Assembly: GCA_017647405.1 (NCBI GenBank)
Contig: JAGCKR010000062.1
Coordinates: 1-64,000 of the forward strand
Direction: 5' to 3'
Source of the DNA: Alphaproteobacteria bacterium
GTDB taxonomy: Bacteria > Pseudomonadota > Alphaproteobacteria > CAAHEQ01 > UBA3637
Length of the DNA stretch: 64,000 nt
Shown here: positions 34,897-43,804 of the stretch, one piece after another
How positions within the stretch are numbered: position 1 is the first letter of the stretch
Layout of the letters: each line of letters begins with the position of its first letter
The notes under the pieces: generated by a model
The model's database searches: none
What the model was told of the DNA's origin: nothing
The model's input: the letters and a program-made list of their open reading frames with translations, nothing else
Position numbers and translations under genes: made by a program

Positions 34897-35307
34897 ATGT
34901 CAGTTCGTATTCGTTTAGCCCGTGGCGGTTCAAAAAAACGTCCGGTTCATAAAATTGTTGTTGCTGATAAACGCGCTCCACGTGACGGCCGTTTCATCGA
35001 ATCTTTGGGTTTTTATAATCCGCTTTTGCCAAAAGATCATCAAGATGCTTTGCGTATCAACGCTGAAGCTGCTAAAAAATGGATGAGCCAAGGTGCAGAA
35101 CTCACAGAACGCGTTCAAAAATTATTTGCACTCGTTGGTTTGGCTGAAAAACCAGCTATTCGTGAAACACCGAAAAAATCAGCTCCAAAAGCCAAAGCTC
35201 AAGAACGTATGAGAGAAGCTGCTGAAAGAGCTCAAGCTTTAAAAGAAGCTGAAGAAGCCGCTGCTGCCGAAGCTGCTGCTGCTCAAGCTGAAACACCTGC
35301 TGAATAA
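34897..35307 (+). CDS. rpsP: 30S ribosomal protein bS16
   Basis: A 136-aa protein beginning [20 protein letters not shown], the standard S16 start; the core covers the first ~80 residues ([14 protein letters not shown]). The C-terminus is a Lys/Ala/Glu-rich extension ([18 protein letters not shown]), common in alphaproteobacteria. S16 is a primary binder of 16S rRNA in 30S assembly. AAAGGAAAG precedes the ATG. First gene of the rpsP-rimM-trmD-rplS operon. Confidence 0.97.
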   Translation: MSVRIRLARGGSKKRPVHKIVVADKRAPRDGRFIESLGFYNPLLPKDHQDALRINAEAAKKWMSQGAELTERVQKLFALVGLAEKPAIRETPKKSAPKAKAQERMREAAERAQALKEAEEAAAAEAAAAQAETPAE

Positions 35308-35316
35308 GGATAAAAA

Positions 35317-35832
35317 ATGTCAAAAGTCTGTGTCGGTCAAATTGTGAATGTTCATGGTATTAAAGGCGGCGTTAAAATCAAGCCGTTTTTAACCAATCCG
35401 ATGGATATTGCCACATTTGACAAGGTAACGGATAAAGAAGGCAAAAAAGTCTTTAAACTCAAAGTTCAATCGCAAAACAAAGGCATTGTTCTTGCTTATA
35501 TTGACGGCATTAAAGACCGCACTGAGGCCGAATCCTTAAAAGGATTGGAACTTTATGTTGAGCGTGCTCAAATGCCCCAAGAAGAACAAGGCGAATTTTA
35601 TTATGTCGATTTGATTGGCTTAACCGTTTTAAAACAAGGCGAAAAATTTGGTGTTGTCGAAAGCGTTGAAAATTTTGGCGCCGGCGATATCATTAATGTT
35701 CGACTTCAAAATGGTAAAGTCTTTCCCTTTGATTTTTCGGACGCAACCTTTCCGGTTGTTGATATTGAAAATAAGGTTATGCATATTGAATTACCGTTGG
35801 GCATTAAAGAGGTGATCGACCATGAAGATTAA
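35317..35832 (+). CDS. rimM: 16S rRNA processing protein RimM
   Basis: A 171-aa RimM. The N-terminal half (VGQIVNVHGIKGGVKIKPFL) is the RimM barrel; the C-terminal half (EFYYVDLIGLTV, NFGAGDIINVRL) is the PRC-barrel part. It helps mature the 3' domain of the 30S subunit and contacts S19. It starts 9 bp after rpsP with AAGGA and overlaps the start of trmD by 11 bp, so the genes are co-translated. Confidence 0.95.
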   Translation: MSKVCVGQIVNVHGIKGGVKIKPFLTNPMDIATFDKVTDKEGKKVFKLKVQSQNKGIVLAYIDGIKDRTEAESLKGLELYVERAQMPQEEQGEFYYVDLIGLTVLKQGEKFGVVESVENFGAGDIINVRLQNGKVFPFDFSDATFPVVDIENKVMHIELPLGIKEVIDHED

Positions 35833-36511
35833 CGTTTTAACGCTTTATCCTGAAATGTTTCCAGGTTTCCTCGGCTATTCATTGGCCGGAAAAGCCTTGG
35901 CTGAAGGAAAATGCGAATTAAACGTTGTTAACATCCGCGATTTTGCAACAGACAAATATAAATCCGTTGATGACACGCCGTTTGGCGGTGGCGCGGGCAT
36001 GGTTATGAAACCAAGCGTTTTGGATGCGGCCATCAAAGCCGTTTATAAAAAAGGAGATATTTATTATCTTTCTCCAAGAGGCATGGTTTTCACTCAAAAA
36101 ACAGCTCACACCTTTGCCAAAGAAGAAGAAATGACTTTTCTTTGTGGCAGGTTTGAAGGCATTGATGAACGCATCATCGAAAAATGGAACATCAAAGAAA
36201 TCAGCATTGGTGACTTTGTGTTATCCGGTGGCGAACCCGCCTTATTAACCATGCTTGATGCCGTTATCAGATTATTGCCAAACGTGATGGGGAATACCTC
36301 TTCCGAAATTGAAGAAAGTTTTGAAAATGGATTACTTGAATATCCGCATTACACAAAACCTCAAAACTTTGAAGGAATGAAAGTTCCCGATATCTTGCTT
36401 TCCGGGCATCATCAAAAAATCAATGAATGGCGCTTGGAACAATCAAAAAAAATCACACAGGAAAGACGACCGGACTTATGGACCAAATACCTGAATCAGA
36501 ATAAAAATTAA
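35822..36511 (+). CDS. trmD: tRNA (guanine-N1)-methyltransferase TrmD
   Basis: A 229-aa SPOUT methyltransferase that makes m1G37 in tRNAs and prevents frameshifts. Visible signatures: [19 protein letters not shown] at the start, [29 protein letters not shown] and the knot region [20 protein letters not shown], which binds S-adenosylmethionine. Length is usual for the family. Confidence 0.97.
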   Translation: MKINVLTLYPEMFPGFLGYSLAGKALAEGKCELNVVNIRDFATDKYKSVDDTPFGGGAGMVMKPSVLDAAIKAVYKKGDIYYLSPRGMVFTQKTAHTFAKEEEMTFLCGRFEGIDERIIEKWNIKEISIGDFVLSGGEPALLTMLDAVIRLLPNVMGNTSSEIEESFENGLLEYPHYTKPQNFEGMKVPDILLSGHHQKINEWRLEQSKKITQERRPDLWTKYLNQNKN

Positions 36512-36525
36512 GAAAGGACTCAAAA

Positions 36526-36891
36526 ATGAACTTAATTAAAGAATTAGAAAATGAACAGATTGCCAAATTAGGAAAAAACATTCCGTCATTCAAAGCAGGT
36601 GATACTGTTAAAGTTATGTATAAAATCGTTGAAGACAAAGGTCGCGAACGTTTACAAGCTTATGAAGGCGTTTGCATTGCTCGTCATAACGATGGTTTAA
36701 ATTCAACAATCGTTGTTCGCAAAATTTCATTTGGCGAAGGCGTTGAAAGAATTTTCCCGATTTATTCTCCAAACGTTGCTTCTATCGAAGTTGTCCGCCG
36801 TGGTAAAGTTCGCCGTTCAAAACTTTACTATTTACGCAAACTCTTCGGTAAAGCTGCTCGTATTGCTGAAGATAAAGAAATTCAAGACTAA
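36526..36891 (+). CDS. rplS: 50S ribosomal protein bL19
   Basis: A 121-aa L19 with the typical [41 protein letters not shown] and [20 protein letters not shown]. It sits at the subunit interface. AAAGGA precedes the ATG. Its 3' half is duplicated and decayed just downstream (36957-37144). It is followed directly by the operon terminator. Confidence 0.97.
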   Translation: MNLIKELENEQIAKLGKNIPSFKAGDTVKVMYKIVEDKGRERLQAYEGVCIARHNDGLNSTIVVRKISFGEGVERIFPIYSPNVASIEVVRRGKVRRSKLYYLRKLFGKAARIAEDKEIQD

Positions 36892-36912
36892 TTTTCTTGA
36901 AAAGTTCTCCAA

Positions 36913-36949
36913 TAAAAAATCCCTTTGCCCTTGCAAGGGGATTTTTTTT
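36913..36949 (+). terminator. Terminator of the rpsP operon
   Basis: AATCCC (36918-36923) pairs with GGGATT (36938-36943), with an inner CCTTGCAAGG, followed by eight T. Confidence 0.85.
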
Positions 36950-36956
36950 GTTTCTC

Positions 36957-37144
36957 GGTTTAAATTCAACAATCGTTGTTCGCAAAATTTCATTTGGCGA
37001 AGGCGTTGAAAGAATTTTCTAAGATTTATTCTCCAAACGTTGCTTCTATCGAAGTTGATAGCCAAAGGTAAACTTCTTTCGTTCAAAACTTTACTATTCC
37101 AAGCAAACTCTTTAAGTAAAGCTGCTCTATTGTAAGAAGATAAA
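36957..37144 (+). pseudogene. Decayed partial copy of rplS
   Basis: From 36957 the sequence repeats the 3' half of rplS (36694-36884). The first ~60 bases are identical; later parts have base changes and small indels, including a stop after the copy of ERIF. It lacks a promoter, a ribosome site and the 5' half. It lies after the operon terminator. Confidence 0.9.
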
Positions 37145-37220
37145 AGTATTGCTTTAAAAAAAACACATAACTCTTTCATATATAAAGATTTATCTATTTA
37201 AAATATATTTTAAAGCATAA

Positions 37221-37262
37221 AAAAACGCAGGCTTCTTTCAAAAAGAAAATCCTGCGTTTATT
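37221..37262. terminator. Bidirectional terminator
   Basis: AACGCAGG (37224-37231) pairs with CCTGCGTT (37251-37258), with T-rich sequence on both sides. It ends the lipoprotein gene on the minus strand and backs up the rpsP operon terminator. Confidence 0.8.
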
Positions 37263-37275
37263 TTTTTAACGTATC

Positions 37276-37572
37276 TTATTGAATACAAACCTTTTGTGCC
37301 GGAATTGTGATTTCAATCGGACCTCTGACCCCTGGATTAATCTGACAGGCACCCATTTGATTATTGCACCCGCATGTTGGAGCCATCTGAGTGGCCGGAG
37401 CCATTACCGGAGCCATCACCGGCGCTGGGCGAACAATTGGTTGAGGCGCAACAACCGGTTGCACCACTGGTGCGCGATCTTCATCAACAACTGTATAAGA
37501 TTCGGGAGCCCCCAAATAATGACACCCGCTTAATGATGCACAAGCAACTAAAAGAGCAAAAACTTTTTTCAT
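37276..37572 (-). CDS. Small Pro/Ala-rich lipoprotein
   Basis: A 98-aa lipoprotein from the ATG at 37572: MKKVFALLVACASLSGCHYL, with lipobox L-S-G-C. The mature part has a Pro/Val/Ala-rich stretch (APVVQPVVAPQPIVRPAPVM) suited to spanning the envelope, then a Cys-containing end (PTCGCNNQMGACQINP and KVCIQ). A longer frame to 37623 ignores the GGAGG site 8 bases before this ATG. Function unknown. Confidence 0.85.
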   Translation of the reverse strand: MKKVFALLVACASLSGCHYLGAPESYTVVDEDRAPVVQPVVAPQPIVRPAPVMAPVMAPATQMAPTCGCNNQMGACQINPGVRGPIEITIPAQKVCIQ

Positions 37573-37613
37573 CAAATCATCCTCCAAAAAGATTAAACAA
37601 ACACCTAAAACGA

Positions 37614-37642
37614 AGTTTAACACAATTTTTTTTCGAATACAA
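37614..37642 (-). promoter_or_regulatory. Promoter of the lipoprotein gene
   Basis: TTGTAT (37637-37642), 17-bp spacer, TAAACT (37614-37619) on the minus strand. Confidence 0.6.
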
Positions 37643-37685
37643 GAAAAAATTATTTATAAACATTTACCTTAAAAATCAATAACTT

Positions 37686-38654
37686 TTAAAAATATTTCTG
37701 ATAAATACGGTAAGTGGTTGCAATAATATTTTCCAAAGAACTGTGTTGAGGTTGCCAACCCAATAATTCATTGGCTTTTTTTGAAAAGGCCATCAATGCT
37801 GCCGGATCACCTGCCCGCCGATCGCCCATTTCATATTTCACTTGACGGCCAGTCACTTTTTCAGTCATTTCAATCATATCTTTCACACTATGCGCCACCC
37901 CTGTTCCAAGGTTCATAATCTGACTTTGATTTTCTCTTACTAAATATTGAAAAGCCAACTGATGCGCTGATGCCAAATCAGACACATGAATATAATCTCT
38001 TTCACAAGTACCGTCTTTTGTTGGATAATCAGAGCCAAAAACAGTCATTTTTTCTCTAACACCAAAAATTGTTTCCATGACAATGGGCAAAAGGTTTTGA
38101 GGATTTTTTTCCAACCCCTTCACATCGCCTTCTCCATCATACCCAACAGCATTAAAATAGCGAAGAGCCACAAATTTAATCCCTTTTAAACGATCATACC
38201 AAGAAAGAACTTCTTCAATCATTTTTTTCGAAAAACCATAAAAATTAATGGGATTTAAAGGAGTTTCTTCATCCAAAACTTCAATACTTGGCATTCCATA
38301 AACGGCAGCCGTTGATGAAAAAACAAAGTATTTCACATTATTTTTAACCATCGCATTTAAAACGTTAATAGTACCATTTAAATTATTAAGCGCATAGACA
38401 TCCGGCTTTTCCATTGATTCTCCAACCGCTTTTTTAGCCGCCAAATGAACAACACCATCCATCCCCTCCATTGCCTTTTCAATTGCCGGAATATCCAAAA
38501 TATCGCCTTTAATAAATTCAATATTTTCAAATAAATTTACTTCCTGCCCTGTCGAAAGATTATCAAAAACCCGAACATCATGTCCGGTTTTTAATAATTC
38601 TTTAACCACATGTGATCCAATATACCCGGCACCGCCGACAACTAAAATACGCAT
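37686..38654 (-). CDS. galE: UDP-glucose 4-epimerase
   Basis: A 322-aa short-chain dehydrogenase of the GalE type. The NAD-binding Rossmann motif GGAGYIGSHV is at residues 6-15, the catalytic Ser region is FSSTAAVYG and the Tyr-x-x-x-Lys pair is in INFYGFSKKMIEE. CERDYIHVSDLASAH and GDRRAGDPAALMA are typical of the family. It interconverts UDP-glucose and UDP-galactose for surface polysaccharides. It directly follows sodB without gap. Confidence 0.95.
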   Translation of the reverse strand: MRILVVGGAGYIGSHVVKELLKTGHDVRVFDNLSTGQEVNLFENIEFIKGDILDIPAIEKAMEGMDGVVHLAAKKAVGESMEKPDVYALNNLNGTINVLNAMVKNNVKYFVFSSTAAVYGMPSIEVLDEETPLNPINFYGFSKKMIEEVLSWYDRLKGIKFVALRYFNAVGYDGEGDVKGLEKNPQNLLPIVMETIFGVREKMTVFGSDYPTKDGTCERDYIHVSDLASAHQLAFQYLVRENQSQIMNLGTGVAHSVKDMIEMTEKVTGRQVKYEMGDRRAGDPAALMAFSKKANELLGWQPQHSSLENIIATTYRIYQKYF

Positions 38655-39269
38655 TTATTCCGATACTCCCATTTGTTTTAAATTAGACGACACAAACGAC
38701 CAATCCAAAAGATGATCCACAACCTCTTTTAAATAAGCCGCCCTTAAATTTTGCTTATCCAGATAATAAGCATGTTCCCAAACATCAATGGCTAACAATG
38801 GCGTCATACCGCCTTTTACAAGAGGCGTCAACGCATTGGAAAAAGGCAAAACCTTTAAATGATCTTCCTCATAAACCAACCAAACATATCCACTGCCAAA
38901 AACACTTAACCCCACTTCAACCAACTTTTCCTTCAAAGATTCAACAGATGAAAAATCCTTTTCAATCAATTTATTAAGCGATGAAGATATATCTTTTGTT
39001 GAAGATGCTGGACTTAATGAATCAAAATAAAATTCATGATTATAAACCTGTGCCGCCTGATTAAAAACAGCCGTATACAGCGTATCAGAGGCAGATCTTA
39101 AAATAATTTCTTCTAAAGACAACCCTTCAAAATCTGTGTGAGCAATCAATTCATTTAATTTATTAACATAACCCTGATAATGCTTTTGATGATGAAATGA
39201 AAGAGTTTGGGCGCTGATAAATGGTTCTAAATCACTCAAATTATATTTTAAAGATTTTGCTTCAATCAT
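38655..39269 (-). CDS. sodB: Iron/manganese superoxide dismutase
   Basis: A 204-aa Fe/Mn SOD. Metal-binding His are visible in LSFHHQKHYQGYVNKLN and QVYNHEFYFDSLSP, and Asp/His in AIDVWEHAYYLDKQNLRAAYL. The usual Trp of the NHxFYW motif is Phe here. Near QAAQVYNHE it is closer to the iron type. It detoxifies superoxide in the cytoplasm. It has its own promoter and is likely co-transcribed with galE. Confidence 0.93.
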   Translation of the reverse strand: MIEAKSLKYNLSDLEPFISAQTLSFHHQKHYQGYVNKLNELIAHTDFEGLSLEEIILRSASDTLYTAVFNQAAQVYNHEFYFDSLSPASSTKDISSSLNKLIEKDFSSVESLKEKLVEVGLSVFGSGYVWLVYEEDHLKVLPFSNALTPLVKGGMTPLLAIDVWEHAYYLDKQNLRAAYLKEVVDHLLDWSFVSSNLKQMGVSE

Positions 39270-39291
39270 TTTTTATCCTTTCTTTTTTGTA

Positions 39292-39321
39292 ACTATACAC
39301 CATTTCATCACATAAGTACAA
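39292..39321 (-). promoter_or_regulatory. Promoter of sodB-galE
   Basis: TTGTAC (39316-39321), 18-bp spacer, TATAGT (39292-39297) on the minus strand. Confidence 0.6.
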
Positions 39322-39324
39322 GCA

Positions 39325-39362
39325 AAATAAAAAAAAAGAACGTCCTAAAAAAAAGAACGTTC
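39325..39362 (-). terminator. Terminator after pyrD
   Basis: GAACGT/ACGTTC stem (39338-39343 with 39357-39362), followed on the minus strand by a long T run. Confidence 0.75.
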
Positions 39363-39371
39363 CGATATTTT

Positions 39372-40544
39372 TTAATCAACAAACTCCGGCCGAATATTCA
39401 TTTGCCCCTTTTTGGATTCCTTATCCCAAAACTCATCCAAATCAACCTTTGTCCCGCGCAATTCTTGAATACTGGTATTATGTTTTTCAAGCAATCTGGT
39501 CAAATCCTTATTAATTTTTGAAATCACTTCCGGCCCTTTATAAATCAATGCCGAACAAAGCTCAACGGCATTCGCCCCATGCGCTATGGCATCATAAACA
39601 TCCTGCGCCGTAAAAATACCACCGGTCGCAATAATATCTATTTCTCCTTTTGTTTCAAGATAAAATCTTTTCACTAACTGCAACACATCTTTTTTAAGTG
39701 GTGCACCAGTTACAAACGAACTATCCATTGAAAGCGCTGATTTTCGTTTTAAAATCGTTCTGATTTGACGGTTAGCCGTCGCCGGACCAGCCACAATAAT
39801 CGCATCAACAAAAGATTTTTGGCAAGTTGATGCAATTAACTTAACCTCCAATTCACTCAAATCATACGGCACTTTCACAACCAATTTCGGTGGTCTTAAC
39901 GGAGCGGCAATTTGAAGCGCCCCTTTTATATCCAACAACATCGGCAAAATCGTTGATTCATCTGAAAGCATCTGCGCTAAAGACATATTCGGATGCGAAA
40001 AATTTAAACACACATAATCAACATAAGGCGCCACCCGCATAGCCATCTGATGGTAATCGTTATTATATCCGAACACAGCGCTTGAAGAGGTTTTATATGC
40101 TTCACCTTCCGATCCAAAAGAAATCAATGTTGCCCCGATAAATGCCGGATATTTACGTCTGGACGCCAAAATCTGAACAGCTTTGGAAATCCCTGGATTA
40201 GGCGTTGTTGCTCCCTGAATATATAAGGCTTTATCTTTTAACAAAAACATATATTTTTCTTTTGAAGATTCCGCCAAAAGCGTAAACGATCCGAGCTCCC
40301 CAAAAGAAATACCCAGAGGCACCAAAAAATCAAAAAACTTTCCGTTTCTGTCAAAATCCGATGCCAACCCCAAAGGAGAACGGTGTTCCTTCCCCATCAA
40401 TCTGGTTCTTAAACGCTCACTTAAATATTTTTGTGGCTGAAAAATCTGACTTTTCAATCCCAAACTCACAACTCTTTTTGCTGCGTTCGGCCCCATTTTT
40501 TTGGTCATCATCAACAAAAAATAAAACACAAGTTTTGTAAACAT
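39372..40544 (-). CDS. pyrD: Dihydroorotate dehydrogenase-like protein, divergent
   Basis: A 390-aa protein aligned in order with class 2 (quinone-linked) dihydroorotate dehydrogenase: hydrophobic N-terminus, SPLGLASDFDRNGKFFD, YVCLNFSHPNMSLAQM, KLVVKVPYDLSELE, IIATGGIFTAQDVYDAIAHG and ALIYKGPEVISKINKDL. The barrel and FMN-binding end are well kept. The substrate-side segments are altered: the usual TNTT-like region reads IIVAGPATANRQ and the GFNN region reads FGYNND. Pyrimidine synthesis is the likely role, but a changed substrate is possible. Confidence 0.75.
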   Translation of the reverse strand: MFTKLVFYFLLMMTKKMGPNAAKRVVSLGLKSQIFQPQKYLSERLRTRLMGKEHRSPLGLASDFDRNGKFFDFLVPLGISFGELGSFTLLAESSKEKYMFLLKDKALYIQGATTPNPGISKAVQILASRRKYPAFIGATLISFGSEGEAYKTSSSAVFGYNNDYHQMAMRVAPYVDYVCLNFSHPNMSLAQMLSDESTILPMLLDIKGALQIAAPLRPPKLVVKVPYDLSELEVKLIASTCQKSFVDAIIVAGPATANRQIRTILKRKSALSMDSSFVTGAPLKKDVLQLVKRFYLETKGEIDIIATGGIFTAQDVYDAIAHGANAVELCSALIYKGPEVISKINKDLTRLLEKHNTSIQELRGTKVDLDEFWDKESKKGQMNIRPEFVD

Positions 40545-40608
40545 CCCGTCCCCTATTTTTTTAATGTTATATAAAAGTTTTTTTTGTACCCCTACTTTAA
40601 TTTACCTG

Positions 40609-40637
40609 ATTATACAAAAAAGAAAATAAATAAGCAA
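40609..40637 (-). promoter_or_regulatory. Promoter of pyrD
   Basis: TTGCTT (40632-40637), 17-bp spacer, TATAAT (40609-40614) on the minus strand. Confidence 0.65.
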
Positions 40638-40670
40638 CAAAGATTTAACCCTTATTTTATTTTTTTTATC

Positions 40671-40699
40671 TTGCTTTTTAATAAAAAAAAAGATATAAT
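40671..40699 (+). promoter_or_regulatory. Promoter of rpoZ-spoT-acpS
   Basis: TTGCTT (40671-40676), 17-bp spacer, TATAAT (40694-40699). It is divergent from the pyrD promoter; both use TTGCTT-17-TATAAT. Confidence 0.75.
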
Positions 40700-40741
40700 T
40701 CGTTCTATATATATTTTTTAGCTAAAAGAAAGGAAATTTTT

Positions 40742-41101
40742 ATGGCCCGCGTAACAGTCGAAGATTGCGTTAATAAAATCCCAAACCGTTTTGATTTGAT
40801 TTTAACTGCTGCCAGCAGAGCTAAATCATTAGATGCCGGTTCTCCTTTAACGGTTTCAAGAGATAATGACAAAAACACCGTTATTGCTCTTCGTGAAATT
40901 GAAGAAGAAACAATTAATATTGAACAACAAAAAGAAAACATGATTTCTTCTTTGCAACATTATGCGCGCCCGCAAATTCAATCAGTTCAAAAAGAAGATG
41001 AACAAGATATCGCTGCTGAACTTTCCTCTTCACTTTATTCTGATACAGAATTTGAAGAATCTGATTCATTTCAGGTTTTTGACGATATCAACAACGCTTA
41101 A
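40742..41101 (+). CDS. rpoZ: RNA polymerase omega subunit
   Basis: A 119-aa omega subunit: [20 protein letters not shown], then [15 protein letters not shown] and [18 protein letters not shown], the conserved core. The last ~45 residues are an acidic extension. Omega aids assembly of the beta' subunit and can take part in the ppGpp response, which suits its place before spoT. AAAGGAA precedes the ATG. Confidence 0.95.
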   Translation: MARVTVEDCVNKIPNRFDLILTAASRAKSLDAGSPLTVSRDNDKNTVIALREIEEETINIEQQKENMISSLQHYARPQIQSVQKEDEQDIAAELSSSLYSDTEFEESDSFQVFDDINNA

Positions 41102-41134
41102 TTTTTAAAACGGCAAAATAAGGGGGGCCTGAAG

Positions 41135-43288
41135 GTGCGCCAATACGAGCTGGTTGAAAAAGTAAAATCATATGACCCTGTCGCTGATGAAGAGGCTTTA
41201 AACCGCGCTTATGTATTTGCCATGAAGATGCACGCAGCGCAAAAACGCGAATCAGGTGACCCTTATTTTTCTCATCCGTTAGAAGTGGCCGAAATTTTAA
41301 TCGGTTACCGAATGGATTATGCCACCATTATTGCTGCTCTTTTGCATGATACGGTGGAAGATACCGCTGCTTCTTATGAAGATTTGAAGGAACTGTTTGG
41401 GCAAACGATTGCCGACCTTGTTCGCGGGATGACAAAACTCTCAAAGTTGGAAATTACACCGCAAGCTTCTAAGCAAGCGCAAAACTTTCAAAAACTTGTT
41501 TTAGCCATCAGTGAAGATATCCGCGTTTTATTAATTAAATTGGCCGATCGTCTGCATAATATGCGTTCTTTGCATATTCGAGCACAAGAAAAACGCATTC
41601 GTATTGCAACGGAAACACTTGAAATTTATGTTCCTTTGGCCGAGCGCATGGGGATGCAAGCCATTAAAGATGAACTGGAAGATTATTGCTTTTTAAATCT
41701 TTATCCGGAAGCTCATAAAACCATTGTATCGCGTCTTAAATTTTTAAGTGAACAAGGCAAAGAAGATGTTGCCAAAGTCATCACACAATTAGAATCCGAC
41801 TTAAAGGAACACGGCATTGAAGCCACTGTTAAAGGGCGTGAAAAACGCCCCTATTCCATCTGGCATAAAATGCAGATGAAAAACATTCCGTTTGAGCAAG
41901 TTTGCGATATCATTGCTTTCAGAATTATCGTGAACTCTATTGAAGATTGCTATAAAGCTCTTGGCGTGATTCATACGAAATACCCCATGATTGGCGGTCG
42001 TTATAAAGATTATATTTCAACACCAAAGCAAAACGGATATCGTTCTTTACATACCGGTGTCATCGGTCCATTGAATCGGCGTATTGAAGTTCAAATTAGA
42101 ACAAAAGAAATGAATAATGTGGCCGAAATGGGGGTTGCTGCCCACTGGGAGTATAAACAAGGAGCCTCCAAAGAAGGAACGCAATATCGCTGGCTTCGTG
42201 ATTTATTGGATTTGATGAACAGATGTTCCGACCCTAATGACTTTTTGGAACATACCAAAATTGCGCTTTATCAAGATCAGGTATTTTGTTTTTCACCGAA
42301 GGGAGATTTGATAACGCTTCCAAAAGGCGCAACAGCTATTGACTTTGCCTATGCGGTTCACTCACGTGTGGGAGATACTTGTGTCGGCGCCAAGATTAAC
42401 GGTAAAATCATCCCGCTTCGCACCGAGCTTCAAAACGGGGACCAAGTGGAAGTTCTCACAAATAAAAGTCAAACCCCTTCCCCCGAATGGGAACATATTG
42501 CCGTAACAGCCAAAGCAAAGGCCAGTATCAGACGATATATCCGTACCCTTAAATATGAACAAAACGTTCAAACAGCGCGCAACCAATTTATCAACGAAGC
42601 CAAAGATTTTGGCCTCACGTTTACGGATAAAGACCTTCAACCGCTGTTACCGAAATATAAATCTTTCTTAAAAGCCGATCAAGAACAGGTAACGGATTTA
42701 TTGGCAGCCATCGGTGCCGGCGTTGTTTCATTTAAAGATGTTTTCCATGAATTGCATCCGGATTGTTCAAAATCAACCTTGAAAAAAGCGCTTTCTATCT
42801 TTAAGAAGAAAGAAACCAAACCGGATACTTCAAGTAAAAACATGCCGGTAACGGGGCTGATCCCCGGTATTGCGCTCAACTTTGCCAAATGTTGCCACCC
42901 GCTCCCGGGGGATAGCATTGTCGGCATTGTGACAACAGGCAAAGGCGTCACCGTTCATACAGCTGATTGTTCTTCACTCAATCAATATCAAGATGAACCG
43001 GAACGCTGGCTTCCGATTGAATGGAATGCATCCGTTATGCAAGAAAAATTATTGCCGGCCAGATTGTTATTGGAAGTGGAAGATAAACCAAGTGTTTTAA
43101 GTGAAATCACTAATATTGCTGCCAAGCAAAACGTGGTTATCACCAACTTAAAACTTCAAAACCGTAAAAATGGCCTCAGCGAAATTTTGCTGGAAGTAGA
43201 AGTGAAAAACAGTTCAACATTGGATGTTTTGATTCAATCCTTGCGGTCTTCATCGCTTGTTTCTTTGGTTCACAGGTTAAAGGTTTAA
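41135..43288 (+). CDS. spoT: Bifunctional (p)ppGpp synthetase/hydrolase
   Basis: A 717-aa Rel/SpoT homologue. HD hydrolase domain: YFSHPLEVAEIL and LLHDTVEDT, then KLADRLHNMRSL. Synthetase domain: IEATVKGREKRPYSIWHKM, CDIIAFRIIV and GRYKDYISTPKQNGYRSLHT. TGS domain: VFCFSPKGDLITLPKGATA. Zinc-finger region: AKCCHPLPGDSIVG. C-terminal ACT domain. HD residues are intact, so it should both make and degrade (p)ppGpp. It starts with GTG (MRQYELVEKV) near an AAGGGGGG site. As the only Rel enzyme visible here it is likely the general Rsh of an alphaproteobacterium. Confidence 0.96.
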   Translation: MRQYELVEKVKSYDPVADEEALNRAYVFAMKMHAAQKRESGDPYFSHPLEVAEILIGYRMDYATIIAALLHDTVEDTAASYEDLKELFGQTIADLVRGMTKLSKLEITPQASKQAQNFQKLVLAISEDIRVLLIKLADRLHNMRSLHIRAQEKRIRIATETLEIYVPLAERMGMQAIKDELEDYCFLNLYPEAHKTIVSRLKFLSEQGKEDVAKVITQLESDLKEHGIEATVKGREKRPYSIWHKMQMKNIPFEQVCDIIAFRIIVNSIEDCYKALGVIHTKYPMIGGRYKDYISTPKQNGYRSLHTGVIGPLNRRIEVQIRTKEMNNVAEMGVAAHWEYKQGASKEGTQYRWLRDLLDLMNRCSDPNDFLEHTKIALYQDQVFCFSPKGDLITLPKGATAIDFAYAVHSRVGDTCVGAKINGKIIPLRTELQNGDQVEVLTNKSQTPSPEWEHIAVTAKAKASIRRYIRTLKYEQNVQTARNQFINEAKDFGLTFTDKDLQPLLPKYKSFLKADQEQVTDLLAAIGAGVVSFKDVFHELHPDCSKSTLKKALSIFKKKETKPDTSSKNMPVTGLIPGIALNFAKCCHPLPGDSIVGIVTTGKGVTVHTADCSSLNQYQDEPERWLPIEWNASVMQEKLLPARLLLEVEDKPSVLSEITNIAAKQNVVITNLKLQNRKNGLSEILLEVEVKNSSTLDVLIQSLRSSSLVSLVHRLKV

Positions 43289-43294
43289 CGGCGC

Positions 43295-43696
43295 ATGATT
43301 ATCGGGATTGGAACGGATTTGGTTCAAGTGAACCGCATTGAAACAACTTTAAAAAAATTTGGTTCTTCCTTTGAAGAAAAAGTTTTTACGCCGTTTGAAA
43401 GAGAACGCGCCCAAACGCTTTCCCCATTAAAACGCGCCTCTTTCTTTGCCAAACGTTTTGCCGCCAAAGAAGCATTTTCAAAGGCTTTGGGCTCCGGTAT
43501 CGGTCAGGAAGCTTTTTTTCAAGATATTGAAGTTCAAAATGATTCCAAAGGCGCACCGTTCTTTGTTATCAAGGGCAAAGCACTTCAAACCTTACAGCAA
43601 AAAACAACCGGCAAATCTTATCAAATTCATCTTTCACTTTCTGATGAAAAAGAATTTGCCATCTGCTTTGTTGTTATTGAAATAACAGAAGCATAA
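43295..43696 (+). CDS. acpS: Holo-[acyl-carrier-protein] synthase
   Basis: A 133-aa AcpS: MIIGIGTDLVQVNRIE at the start with the metal-binding Asp, and KRFAAKEAFSKALGSGIG with the second acidic ligand. It transfers 4'-phosphopantetheine from CoA to acyl carrier protein. It lies 6 bp after spoT, an order seen in many alphaproteobacteria, although pdxJ, often between them, is absent. Confidence 0.95.
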   Translation: MIIGIGTDLVQVNRIETTLKKFGSSFEEKVFTPFERERAQTLSPLKRASFFAKRFAAKEAFSKALGSGIGQEAFFQDIEVQNDSKGAPFFVIKGKALQTLQQKTTGKSYQIHLSLSDEKEFAICFVVIEITEA

Positions 43697-43804
43697 AAAT
43701 ATTTTGCTAAATCAAAAAAACAAATAAGAACTTCTTGAATTTTTAGGAAACATTCGTTATTGTTTTTACCATATAAATATACACTTATATGATAAAGGAT
43801 TTCC

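Noticed and set aside
36713-37009. A 98-codon plus-strand frame after rplS
   Set aside because: It is an out-of-frame reading of rplS that runs through the terminator into the decayed copy.
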